Both the position numbers and the translations under genes were made by a program. Source: Maritalea porphyrae (GTDB lineage: Bacteria; Pseudomonadota; Alphaproteobacteria; Rhizobiales; Devosiaceae). From it: DNA of 64,000 nt. The notes under the pieces were generated by a model. That model worked only from the letters and a program-made list of their open reading frames with translations. It was not told the DNA's origin and did not search any database. How positions within the stretch are numbered: the first letter of the stretch is position 1; each line of letters opens with the position of its first letter. Shown here piece by piece: positions 56,440-64,000 of this stretch. The stretch spans positions 124,001 to 188,000 of the forward strand of contig NZ_JAPWGX010000003.1 of the NCBI RefSeq assembly GCF_027213965.1, in the 5' to 3' direction.

Positions 56440-57186
56440 ATGACCGCACTCTCTGTAAATTTGAATAAAGTGGCGCTGTTGCGCAATCAACGCGACCTAC
56501 CTTGGCCCAGCGTTGTGGGCATGGCGCGGGTGGTCCTAGACGCGGGCGCTGATGGTATCACCGTGCATCCGCGGCCAGACGAACGTCATATTCGACGCTC
56601 AGATGTTTATGATTTGGCGGCGCTGGTGCGCGACGAATATCCAGATAAAGAGTTCAACATTGAAGGCTATCCCGATAATGGTCTGATTGATCTGGTTTTA
56701 GAGAATAAGCCACATCAAGTAACCTTTGTGCCCGACGATCCAAACCAAGCCACTTCGGACCATGGTTGGGATGTTAAAGGCTCGCACAATATCTTGGCTG
56801 ATCCTATTCGCCAGATGAAGCAGGCGGGTATCCGCGTGTCTTTGTTCATTGATGAAGACCCCAACATTCCACCTGATGCAGCAGAAATTGGTGCCGATCG
56901 CGTTGAAATTTACACCGGGCCATTTGGTGGTACTTTTGGTACGCCGGAAGGTGACCATCACTTGCAGCGCATGCAAGTGACGTCACAAGCAGCAAGTGCT
57001 GCCGGTTTGGTGATCAATGCAGGGCATGACCTAACGCTTGAGAATTTGCCGGCATTTTTGGCACAGGTGCCAAATGTGGCCGAAGTGTCCATTGGTCACG
57101 GCATAACAGCTGATGCTTTGTTGATGGGCTTTGCAGAAGCGGTGCGCCAATATCAAAAGGCTCTGGGCAAAGAATTATCAGAATAG
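56440..57186 (+). CDS. pdxJ: PdxJ, pyridoxine 5'-phosphate synthase
   Basis: About 248 residues from ATG 56440 (GGGGAG at 56429-56434). Motifs NLNKVALLRNQRD, DGITVHPRPDERHI, VTFVPDDP and INAGHDLTLEN are diagnostic. It condenses deoxyxylulose 5-phosphate and an aminoacetone phosphate to make PNP. Its last nine bases overlap the ogt gene on the other strand. Confidence 0.95.
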   Translation: MTALSVNLNKVALLRNQRDLPWPSVVGMARVVLDAGADGITVHPRPDERHIRRSDVYDLAALVRDEYPDKEFNIEGYPDNGLIDLVLENKPHQVTFVPDDPNQATSDHGWDVKGSHNILADPIRQMKQAGIRVSLFIDEDPNIPPDAAEIGADRVEIYTGPFGGTFGTPEGDHHLQRMQVTSQAASAAGLVINAGHDLTLENLPAFLAQVPNVAEVSIGHGITADALLMGFAEAVRQYQKALGKELSE

Positions 57187-57702
57187 GTTGAACTGGACGT
57201 TTTTTGCTTTTTCGAGCTGAAGCAAAAACTGTTTCTTTTCGACGCCTCCCGTAAAGCCGCCAATATTGTTTTTGGCGGCGATCACCCGGTGACACGGAAC
57301 AATTATGGGCAGTGGGTTTTGCCCGTTTGCATTGCCCACAGCTTGCGCCCCTTCAGGTTGCCCAATGCGTCCTGCTAATTCGCCATAGGTGATCACATCG
57401 CCAAATGGGATTTGGGTGAGGGCGGTCCAAACGGATTTGTTGAAGGCGCTGCCCTCAAGTTGAATGTTCAAATCAAAAACTGTTCGTTCGCCCGCAAAAT
57501 ACTCATTGAGTTGCATGATCGCACTGGCAAAACGCGGTTGATCATGCTGCCAACTGGGGTGCGAGGCAGGTGGTTTCCCGTTGAGGGGAAAATCCAAATA
57601 GAGCAAATGGCTGTTGGTGCCCGCAACCATTATCGTGCCCAAAGGGCTGTCCATTTGAGCATAGAGCAAATCGGGCCGTCTATTTTTTGCTGTAGCGCTC
57701 AC
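57178..57702 (-). CDS. ogt: Methylated-DNA:protein-cysteine methyltransferase
   Basis: 174 residues with the active-site motif PCHRVI, the helix-turn-helix (FGDVITYGELAGRIG) and the Asn-hinge before it. It repairs O6-alkylguanine by accepting the alkyl group. It lacks the Ada N-terminal domain. Overlaps the VOC gene upstream by four bases and pdxJ at the 3' end. Confidence 0.93.
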   Translation of the reverse strand: MSATAKNRRPDLLYAQMDSPLGTIMVAGTNSHLLYLDFPLNGKPPASHPSWQHDQPRFASAIMQLNEYFAGERTVFDLNIQLEGSAFNKSVWTALTQIPFGDVITYGELAGRIGQPEGAQAVGNANGQNPLPIIVPCHRVIAAKNNIGGFTGGVEKKQFLLQLEKAKNVQFNLF

Positions 57703-58091
57703 TTTTCCTCGACATCTTTTTCAACACCAGCGGGTTCCCATAGTTCAATAACGTTGCCCTCAGGATCGGCCAACAAAGCAAACCGGCCATTTGGCTCAGG
57801 CTTTTCACCAACGTTCACTTCAATGCCAGCGTTGCGTAATTGTTTGACCATCGCGTCCATATTCGCCACGCGAAAATTGAACATGAAGTCTTGGTTGGTG
57901 ATGTTCTTGAAGTCCTTCATTGAACTATCAAACGGCATGAAAACAGTTGCGCCGCCTTTTGGGCGCCAACCTAAAATACCATATTCTTCAGGCAATTGGT
58001 CGATGCCGAGGTGGTCCTCGTACCATTGAGCGAGCATCTTTGGGTCTTTGGCCCGAAAAAATGCGCCGCCAATTCCTGTTACTTTTTCCAT
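57699..58091 (-). CDS. VOC/glyoxalase-like protein
   Basis: About 130 residues from ATG 58091 (AGGAG upstream on the minus strand). FFRAKDPKMLAQWYEDHLG and DPEGNVIELWEP mark the vicinal-oxygen-chelate fold. Substrate unknown. It lies downstream of the FNR-type box at 58126, which is centred about 41 bases from its start codon, so it could also be controlled by it. Confidence 0.85.
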   Translation of the reverse strand: MEKVTGIGGAFFRAKDPKMLAQWYEDHLGIDQLPEEYGILGWRPKGGATVFMPFDSSMKDFKNITNQDFMFNFRVANMDAMVKQLRNAGIEVNVGEKPEPNGRFALLADPEGNVIELWEPAGVEKDVEEK

Positions 58092-58125
58092 TGCCGCACT
58101 CCTTATTTTAACTCTAATTAACATG

Positions 58126-58139
58126 TTGATTGAGATCAA
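58126..58139. promoter_or_regulatory. Perfect FNR/FixK-type box
   Basis: TTGATTGAGATCAA matches TTGAT-N4-ATCAA exactly. Centred 81 bases upstream of the universal stress protein ATG; if transcription starts near 58174 the site would be at -41.5, the usual activating position. USP genes are typical FNR/Anr/FixK targets under low oxygen. Confidence 0.8.
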
Positions 58140-58213
58140 CGCGCGGATCTAGCGAAGAATGCATGATCACCTCGGACGGGCACTTTGGGTTTATCTTTTG
58201 GTGGAGAGACAAA

Positions 58214-59047
58214 ATGATTAAAGACATCTTGGTTTATTTAGACGGGAGCAAGGAAGACGAGGTTCGGCTTTCCTACGCTGTGCCGATCGCTGAGCAGCAT
58301 GAAGCGGTTTTAACCGGTCTTTTGTGCGTGGAGATCCCAGATGTAATCAGTGCCGGGGATGGCGTGTTTTCGGTGGGCAAGGTTGCCGCAGAGTTGCAAG
58401 CACAAGCCGACGAATATGGTGACAAAGCTGAATCCGCGTTAAAGGAAGCATTTTCCAAACTTGATGTGCGTTGCGAGTTGCGCCGCATAGACACGGTGGG
58501 GGCGCAGATGGGCGCTGCGATCGCTGACGAGGCCCGCGTGGCCGATGTTTTTGTGGCGACACGTCCTTACGGACATTTTTCGGAACAACCTGAATTGATG
58601 GAAAAAATCCTGTTTAGTTCTGGGCGCGCTTGCCTGTTCGTACCTCCGGCCATTCCGGCAAAAGAGCCACTATCTGACATTGTGGTCGGCTGGCGCAATT
58701 CGCGCGAAACAGCGCGTGCCGTTGCTGATGCCATTCCATTTTTGCAAAAAGCCAAAAAGGTCACATTGGCCATGGTGCATGAAGCTGATTCAAATGAAGA
58801 ACTGCGGATTGAGTCAGGCGCTGATATGGCCCGCCACTTGGACAGGCACGGCGTGAATGTTGAACTGCGCAATATTTCAGGCTGGGACAATGCTGGTGAA
58901 GCGCTGTTGAATGAGATTGAACGCACTGACGCCAATATGTTTGTAATTGGTGGCTACGGCCATTCGCGGTTCCGCGAATGGGTGCTTGGCGGGGTAACTC
59001 GCGATGTTTTGACCAAAGCCGAAGTGCCGGTTTTGATCGCTCACTAG
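58214..59047 (+). CDS. Tandem universal stress protein (UspA family)
   Basis: About 277 residues from ATG 58214 (GGAGAG at 58203-58208). Two Usp domains: the first begins IKDILVYLDGSKEDEV, the second DIVVGWRNSRETARAV, ending in the ATP-binding-like VIGGYGHSRFREWVLGGVTRD. Probably supports survival under stress or oxygen limitation, given the FNR box upstream. A strong terminator follows. Confidence 0.9.
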   Translation: MIKDILVYLDGSKEDEVRLSYAVPIAEQHEAVLTGLLCVEIPDVISAGDGVFSVGKVAAELQAQADEYGDKAESALKEAFSKLDVRCELRRIDTVGAQMGAAIADEARVADVFVATRPYGHFSEQPELMEKILFSSGRACLFVPPAIPAKEPLSDIVVGWRNSRETARAVADAIPFLQKAKKVTLAMVHEADSNEELRIESGADMARHLDRHGVNVELRNISGWDNAGEALLNEIERTDANMFVIGGYGHSRFREWVLGGVTRDVLTKAEVPVLIAH

Positions 59048-59074
59048 GTATTTCTTCCTGACGGAAAACTTTAG

Positions 59075-59099
59075 GGCCAGCTTCTGCTGGCCTTTTTTT
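59075..59099 (+). terminator. Rho-independent terminator after the USP gene
   Basis: GGCCAGC-TTCT-GCTGGCC followed by seven T residues. Confidence 0.95.
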
Positions 59100-59263
59100 G
59101 TGTTTGCAAAACGGATGAAATCAGATACGGGTAGAAGTACATTAGGACCAATAAAAAACCATTGCGGGCTCAATCTACTCGCCGTCCTATTGAAGTGGTG
59201 CAAAGCACCTACCAACAGTTTTGATTTCTCTAGCGCCGTTTAGGTGCGCCGATTGGTGACGCA

Positions 59264-60466
59264 ATGATAAATTCGAGAATGCTCAAGAACGCCCTGATTT
59301 TGGGCCTAATAACAGCAATTGGCCCTTTTGCTATTGATATGTATTTGCCTGCTTTGCCTGCAATTGGGCAAGATTTGGGTGCAGATACCGCTGCAGTTCA
59401 AGCCAGTTTGATGTCGTTTTTCATCGCCTTGGGCGTTGGGCAGCTGATTTATGGGCCGATCTCAGATGTTTTTGGCCGCAAGAAACCCCTTTATTTCGGC
59501 ATGATATTGTTTGCAGTGTGTGGCGTTGGCTGTGCGCTGGCGACTGATATTAATTGGCTTATTGGTCTGCGGTTTTTCCAAGGGGTTGGCGCTTGCGCCG
59601 GTGGCGTAATTGCACGGGCCGTTGTGCGTGATTTGCACACCGGTGCCGAAGCTGCACAACTTATGTCTTTGCTCATGCTGGTTTTTTCCATTTCGCCCAT
59701 TCTCGCGCCGTTGGTCGGGTCCGGCATCGTTGCCTTTGGTGATTGGCGCACGATTTTTTGGGTGGTGACGATCGCTGGCGTACTTGGTTTCCTCATGGTG
59801 CTGTTTTTTATGGAAGAAAGCCACCCAGAAGCGGCCCGCACGTCAGGCAATGTGAAGGCGATCATGGCAAGCTATTGGGATGTGCTTAAAGATAAGCACT
59901 TCCTAGCAATGACATTTGTGGGCGCATTCGGCATGTCCAGCTTCATGGTGTTTTTGGCCAACTCATCTTTTGTGTTTATCGACCACTACGGCCTTAACCC
60001 CACCCAATATAGTTTTGCGTTTTCCATTAATGCCGTGTCGTTTTTTGCTGTTTCACAGCTCAATGGCATATTGTCGAAGCGTTATGGTTTGCTGCCGCTG
60101 ATCCGTTTTGGTGTGTTTGGTTTTGCCAGCACAATGATTTTGATGTTTGTGGTGATGGCTATCGGGTTTAACGCTTGGCCCGTTATGTCCACGTTCTTGT
60201 TTGTTGGATACGGCTTTTTGGGACTTGTTGTGCCAGTGACAGCGGTTTTGGCTTTGGAAAATCACGGCAGAAATGCAGGAACGGCGTCTGCCATGATGGG
60301 GACATTGCAAATGACAACCGCTGCGATTGCCATGGCTGTTTCGGGTGCATTGTTTGATGGCACGGCTTTGCCGATGGTTGGCTCTATTGCCGCTTGTGCC
60401 TTGATCGGGCTGACCATCACAATGGTCAGTTTGCGCCAGCAACGAGAGACCGCGGCGGCAGAATAG
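59264..60466 (+). CDS. Bcr/CflA family multidrug efflux MFS transporter
   Basis: 400 residues, about twelve membrane helices. Family features: PFAIDMYLPALPAIGQDLG at the start, GPISDVFGRKKPL in loop 2-3 and RFFQGVGACAGGVIARAVVRD. Export of drugs such as bicyclomycin or related compounds is inferred from family. A small hairpin GGTGC-AAA-GCACC (59197-59209) lies upstream. Confidence 0.92.
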   Translation: MINSRMLKNALILGLITAIGPFAIDMYLPALPAIGQDLGADTAAVQASLMSFFIALGVGQLIYGPISDVFGRKKPLYFGMILFAVCGVGCALATDINWLIGLRFFQGVGACAGGVIARAVVRDLHTGAEAAQLMSLLMLVFSISPILAPLVGSGIVAFGDWRTIFWVVTIAGVLGFLMVLFFMEESHPEAARTSGNVKAIMASYWDVLKDKHFLAMTFVGAFGMSSFMVFLANSSFVFIDHYGLNPTQYSFAFSINAVSFFAVSQLNGILSKRYGLLPLIRFGVFGFASTMILMFVVMAIGFNAWPVMSTFLFVGYGFLGLVVPVTAVLALENHGRNAGTASAMMGTLQMTTAAIAMAVSGALFDGTALPMVGSIAACALIGLTITMVSLRQQRETAAAE

Positions 60467-60557
60467 GCGAAAATCCGAGTTTTTGGGAAATGGCATTTGA
60501 CAGTTGAAATCCAAACAGCTCTATTCAAATTTCACACCGTTTTAGTCTCATCAAAAA

Positions 60558-62057
60558 ATGTTGGATAATATGTCGGCATATCGTCAGCTCGTTGATCGTT
60601 TTAACCAGATTTCAGCCATTCGTGGCGCTTCGGCCATGTTGGGCTGGGATGCTGAAACCATGATGCCAGATGGCGCGGCTGGGGTTCGCGGTGAACAATT
60701 GGCAGCGCTTGCGGGCGTTGCACACGAAAAAATAACTGATGCTGGTCTAAGTGATTTGCTCGAGGCTGCAAAAGCTGAACCGCTTGAAGGCTGGGAAGCG
60801 GCGAATTTGCGCGAAATGGACCGCAGCTACCGCCATGCCAACGCGTTGCCTAACGATTTGGTGGCCGCACTCACTAAAGCTACATCTCACTGTACTCACG
60901 TTTGGCAGGCCGCAAGGCCGAAGAACGATTTTGAATCCTTTGCCAAAGCCTTCGAGCCTGTTCTTAAACTTGTGCGCGAAGCCTCTGTCGCTAAATCCGA
61001 AGCATTGGGGTTGGACCCTTATGATGCGATGTTGGATGAATATGATCCAGGCATGAGCGCTGCGCAGGTGGACCAATATTTTGGAGAGTTGCAGGCATTT
61101 CTGCCCGACTTTTTAAACGAAGCGTTGGATCATCAAGCTACTCATCGCCAGTTTAAGCCTTTGGAAGGCAAAACCTCAACTGAGGCGCAAGAGAAGTTGG
61201 GTCGCACTTTTATGACGGCCTTGGGGTTCGATTTTAATCACGGTCGGATTGATGTTTCGGCGCACCCATTTTGCGGTGGGGTGCCCGGCGATGTGCGCCT
61301 GACCACACGCTACAATGATGATGCGTTCAGCCAAAGCCTTTATGGGGTTTTGCATGAAACAGGCCATGCGATGTATGAGCTTGGTTTGCCAGAACAATGG
61401 CGCGGCCAGCCCGTTGGGCAAGCACGAGGCATGTCGATGCACGAAAGCCAATCCCTGTTCCTTGATATGCAGCTTTGCCGCACAGACGAGTTTTTAAGGT
61501 ACGCGCTGCCAGTTGTACGCGATACTTTTGGTGTTGGCGGTGATACTTGGGAAGCTGAAAACTTCAAGCGCTCTTTGCTCAAGGTTGAGCGGGGTTTGAT
61601 CCGTGTGGATGCAGATGAGGTGACTTATCCGCTCCACGTGATGTTGCGATATCGTCTTGAAAAAGCGCTTCTGTCTGGTGATTTGCAGATCAATGATATG
61701 GAAGCGGCTTGGAACGACGAGATGAAAAAGTCGATTGGGGTGGTGCCGGATGGCGTTGGCAACGGTTGCATGCAAGATATCCATTGGCCCAGCGGCGCAA
61801 TTGGATATTTCCCAACCTATACCATTGGCGCGATGATTGCAGCGCAGCTGTTTGACACGCTTAAAGCCCAAGTGCCAACATGGGCGGATGATGTGCAAAA
61901 AGGCGACTTTGGGTCTGTCTTTAAGTGGTTGCGCGAAAATGTGCACCACAAGGCTTCACTGCATTCAACGCCTGAATTGATTACTCAAGCCACCGGCAAG
62001 CCGTTGGATGTTGGTATTTTTAAAGCACACCTGCGCGAACGTTATTTGGGCGCATAA
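60558..62057 (+). CDS. M32-family carboxypeptidase (Taq type)
   Basis: 499 residues, the usual size. Zinc motif HETGH in VLHETGHAMYELG with the downstream Glu in HESQSLF. Other family segments: LGWDAETMMPDGAAGVRGEQ and DVRLTTRYNDD. It removes C-terminal residues from peptides in the cytoplasm. ATG 60570 is an alternative start. Confidence 0.94.
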   Translation: MLDNMSAYRQLVDRFNQISAIRGASAMLGWDAETMMPDGAAGVRGEQLAALAGVAHEKITDAGLSDLLEAAKAEPLEGWEAANLREMDRSYRHANALPNDLVAALTKATSHCTHVWQAARPKNDFESFAKAFEPVLKLVREASVAKSEALGLDPYDAMLDEYDPGMSAAQVDQYFGELQAFLPDFLNEALDHQATHRQFKPLEGKTSTEAQEKLGRTFMTALGFDFNHGRIDVSAHPFCGGVPGDVRLTTRYNDDAFSQSLYGVLHETGHAMYELGLPEQWRGQPVGQARGMSMHESQSLFLDMQLCRTDEFLRYALPVVRDTFGVGGDTWEAENFKRSLLKVERGLIRVDADEVTYPLHVMLRYRLEKALLSGDLQINDMEAAWNDEMKKSIGVVPDGVGNGCMQDIHWPSGAIGYFPTYTIGAMIAAQLFDTLKAQVPTWADDVQKGDFGSVFKWLRENVHHKASLHSTPELITQATGKPLDVGIFKAHLRERYLGA

Positions 62058-62060
62058 TAT

Positions 62061-62981
62061 CTAATCTGGGCTCTGGTCGGCATATTGTTCGCGATAGAAC
62101 ACATAAAGGCCAGAGCCCAGAATGATCGCGATCCCGAGCCATGTGAGAGCATCAGGGAAATCTCCGAAAACCAAATACCCAAGAATGGTTGCCGCGACGA
62201 TTTCGATATATTGAAATGGCGCCAATAGGCTTGCAGGCGCGCGCTTGAAGGCTTCTGCGATGAGCACATAAGCGAGCACGCCTATTGTTGCTGATAGGGC
62301 AAGCCATCCCCAATGGGGTTGCTGGGGCCAGCTGAAACTTAAATCTTCAATGCCTGACATTGTGCCTGCCAAGATCGCAATGGCAAGAAAACACGACCCA
62401 AAGAGCGTTGCCCATCCTTGCACGGCAATGCCGTCCATTTTGCCCTGAAGTTGCTTGGTGATGGTGAAATAACCCGCCATACAAATAGCGGTGATGACGG
62501 GCATAAGCGCGTAAACACCAAAGGTTGCATAGTTGGGGCGAATGATGATTAAGGCCCCAAGTAGGCCCACACAACAAGCGGTGATGCGTCGCCACCCGAC
62601 TTTTTCGCCTAAGAAAAGGATCGAAAAAAACACCAATATTAGGGGTTCTACAAAAAAGATGGCGATGAAGGTCGCCAGGGGCAAGACGCTTAAACCCAGC
62701 ATTAAGGTCAGCATGACCACACAAATGATGCCCCCCAGCAAAACGAGTGTGCGCCAATGAAGTCGGGGGAAATCTAGCTGGCGTCGAACACCGAGCAGGG
62801 CCATAAACAATGCCGCCTGAATGATAAAGCGAAACAGGGCAATGGTGCCGGGCGACAGAAATGCAGTGAGGTATTTCCCGATCGAATCCATAACCGGCAG
62901 CAACAAAGCCATTGAGATCATCAAGATCATGCCAAGTCGCGGATTGGCATGCTTTTGTGCAAAGGCTTTGTGATCAGGCAT
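62061..62981 (-). CDS. EamA/DMT-family transporter
   Basis: About 306 residues from ATG 62981, with ten predicted membrane helices in two EamA repeats (SMALLLPVMDSIGKYL and APFQYIEIVAATILGYLVFGD). Metabolite export; substrate unknown. The longer reading to 63038 has no clear ribosome-binding site. Confidence 0.88.
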   Translation of the reverse strand: MPDHKAFAQKHANPRLGMILMISMALLLPVMDSIGKYLTAFLSPGTIALFRFIIQAALFMALLGVRRQLDFPRLHWRTLVLLGGIICVVMLTLMLGLSVLPLATFIAIFFVEPLILVFFSILFLGEKVGWRRITACCVGLLGALIIIRPNYATFGVYALMPVITAICMAGYFTITKQLQGKMDGIAVQGWATLFGSCFLAIAILAGTMSGIEDLSFSWPQQPHWGWLALSATIGVLAYVLIAEAFKRAPASLLAPFQYIEIVAATILGYLVFGDFPDALTWLGIAIILGSGLYVFYREQYADQSPD

Positions 62982-63209
62982 AGGATTTGCGGTCTTTCGT
63001 TGGAAAGTGGACGACCGCGCCCGAAACAGATTTGGCAATCAGGGGTCTGTCCAAATGAACAATTCAAACGATACACATCGTAAAGATTGTCGGCAATGGG
63101 TTGTTGCCACAATCATTGAACGCCGAGCCGTAATGAAGGCATTTAACGCAATGTTTATTTGCTGTGCGCACTATGCTGCTGAAATCGTTTTCAAGCAGTG
63201 GGGAAGAAG

Positions 63210-64000
63210 ATGCTGACTCATCTTCGTGCATTTGCCGATCTATATAGCGTGCCGATAAACGATCGGGCGTTGGCGCAGGCGCAGGTCAAAGAAATGGCAC
63301 GCCGTATGCCGTTGGTTTACTTGATCACCTGTATCAGCGCTGCGGGTCTATCCTTCACTCACTATGACGTCGCCCCTGTTTGGCTAACACTCGCGTTGCC
63401 GCTCATATTGGTGCTGGCGTGTATTGCCCGGTTGCGCTATTGGCTGATGGACAAAGGGCGCATTTATACCCACCGGGCAGCTATTGCACGGCTTCGAGCA
63501 TCCGTTCGCTTGGGCAGTGTTTTGGGGTTCGCATTCGTTATTTGGTGTTTGAGTTTGTATCGATATGGCGATGCGGTTTTGCACACCTATATTGCTTTCT
63601 TTATTGTTGTAACAGTTGTGGGAGTTGTGTGTTGCTTGCTCTATTTGCGTGCAGCAGCGCTGGCGGTGGCCACATCGGTGTTGGTTCCGTTTTTTGGTCA
63701 CTACCTTTTAACTCAAGAAGCAGTTCACTTTGCTATGGCGGTGAATACAATCGTGGTCGTTAGCGCCGTTGTATATGTCATGTTGACTTACTATAACGAT
63801 TTCTCGCAGCTGATCTCTAGCAACGTCAAAACGGCAAAACTGAGCGACGAAAATCTTAAGCTTGCCAACCATGACAGTTTGACCGGGTTGCCGAACCGCA
63901 GGGTGTTCTTTGATGTCTTGAAGCGATGGGTTGAAGGTGAGCAAAATCATACGCCTGTTACTGTTGGTCTGCTAGATATTGACGGGTTTAAACCGATCAA
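63210..64000 (+). CDS. Membrane diguanylate cyclase-like protein (5' part)
   Basis: Open frame from ATG 63210 (GGGGAAG just upstream) to the window end, at least 263 residues. Five or six predicted membrane helices fill residues about 37-195. They are followed by a short helix and the start of a GGDEF domain (NHDSLTGLPNRRVFFDV, then LDIDGFK). The GG(D/E)EF site itself lies beyond the window, so cyclase activity cannot be judged. Confidence 0.9.
   Translation, partial: MLTHLRAFADLYSVPINDRALAQAQVKEMARRMPLVYLITCISAAGLSFTHYDVAPVWLTLALPLILVLACIARLRYWLMDKGRIYTHRAAIARLRASVRLGSVLGFAFVIWCLSLYRYGDAVLHTYIAFFIVVTVVGVVCCLLYLRAAALAVATSVLVPFFGHYLLTQEAVHFAMAVNTIVVVSAVVYVMLTYYNDFSQLISSNVKTAKLSDENLKLANHDSLTGLPNRRVFFDVLKRWVEGEQNHTPVTVGLLDIDGFKPI

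Noticed and set aside
63007-63216. 69-codon + strand frame before the GGDEF gene
   Set aside because: No good start signal; it runs a few bases into the GGDEF gene and has no recognisable features.

Overview
The window looks like a chromosomal stretch from an alphaproteobacterium, most likely Hyphomicrobiales (Rhizobiales). Three things point there: a dcw cell-wall/division cluster running from murE to lpxC, an alpha-type sspB, and a circularly permuted (two-piece) tmRNA gene. Genus cannot be fixed from sequence alone; a Devosiaceae/Maritalea-like marine organism is only a guess. I found no tRNA, rRNA, insertion sequence, prophage or CRISPR array. Nearly all genes are recognisable core or household genes.

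Layout. 1-18250 (+): murE (3' end), murF, mraY, ftsW, murG, murC, murB, ddl, ftsQ, ftsA, ftsZ, terminator, lpxC, bamD, recN, ligA. The usual murD between mraY and ftsW is missing and only a palindrome-rich 99-base gap remains. 18320-20266 (+): a frameshifted AraC regulator followed by azlC and azlD. 20263-27331 (-): chrA, a Xaa-Pro aminopeptidase, prmA and a UvrD-type helicase. Inserted between the aminopeptidase and prmA on the + strand are three tandem, paralogous proteins of 44-48 residues that I cannot assign to any family. 27480-34549: a secreted phytase/esterase-like protein, an MDR oxidoreductase preceded by a long operator-like inverted repeat, a Tat-exported PhoX-type phosphatase and a ClC channel. 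34643-39598: a large AsmA-family protein, then on the minus strand the two-piece tmRNA gene (ssrA), the ClpXP adaptor sspB and a ribbon-helix-helix protein. 39746-46091 (+): DUF2853, a YHS protein, thyA-mazG-like-folA, hflK-hflC-DUF2065 and a DegP-type protease. 46092-54204: GNAT and serB (-), miaA and an MFS gene (+), YbaK and an M20 peptidase (-), then ilvB-ilvN (+) behind a Val/Leu/Ile leader peptide and attenuator. 54262-64000: an NmrA/HxlR divergent pair, a histidine phosphatase, pdxJ, ogt, a VOC protein, a tandem universal-stress protein behind a perfect FNR-type box, a Bcr/CflA transporter, an M32 carboxypeptidase, an EamA transporter, and the 5' part of a membrane GGDEF gene cut by the window end.

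How genes work together. The first 13.5 kb makes lipid II and the divisome, ending with lipid A (LpxC). The tmRNA and SspB neighbours form a ribosome-rescue and tagged-protein-degradation pair. ThyA, the MazG-like protein and DHFR couple dTMP synthesis to folate recycling. HflK, HflC and the DegP-like protease are envelope quality control. The most noteworthy unexplained element is the tandem small-protein family at 23404-24106. Other points of interest are the missing murD, the ilv attenuator, the FNR box and the operator in front of the MDR gene.
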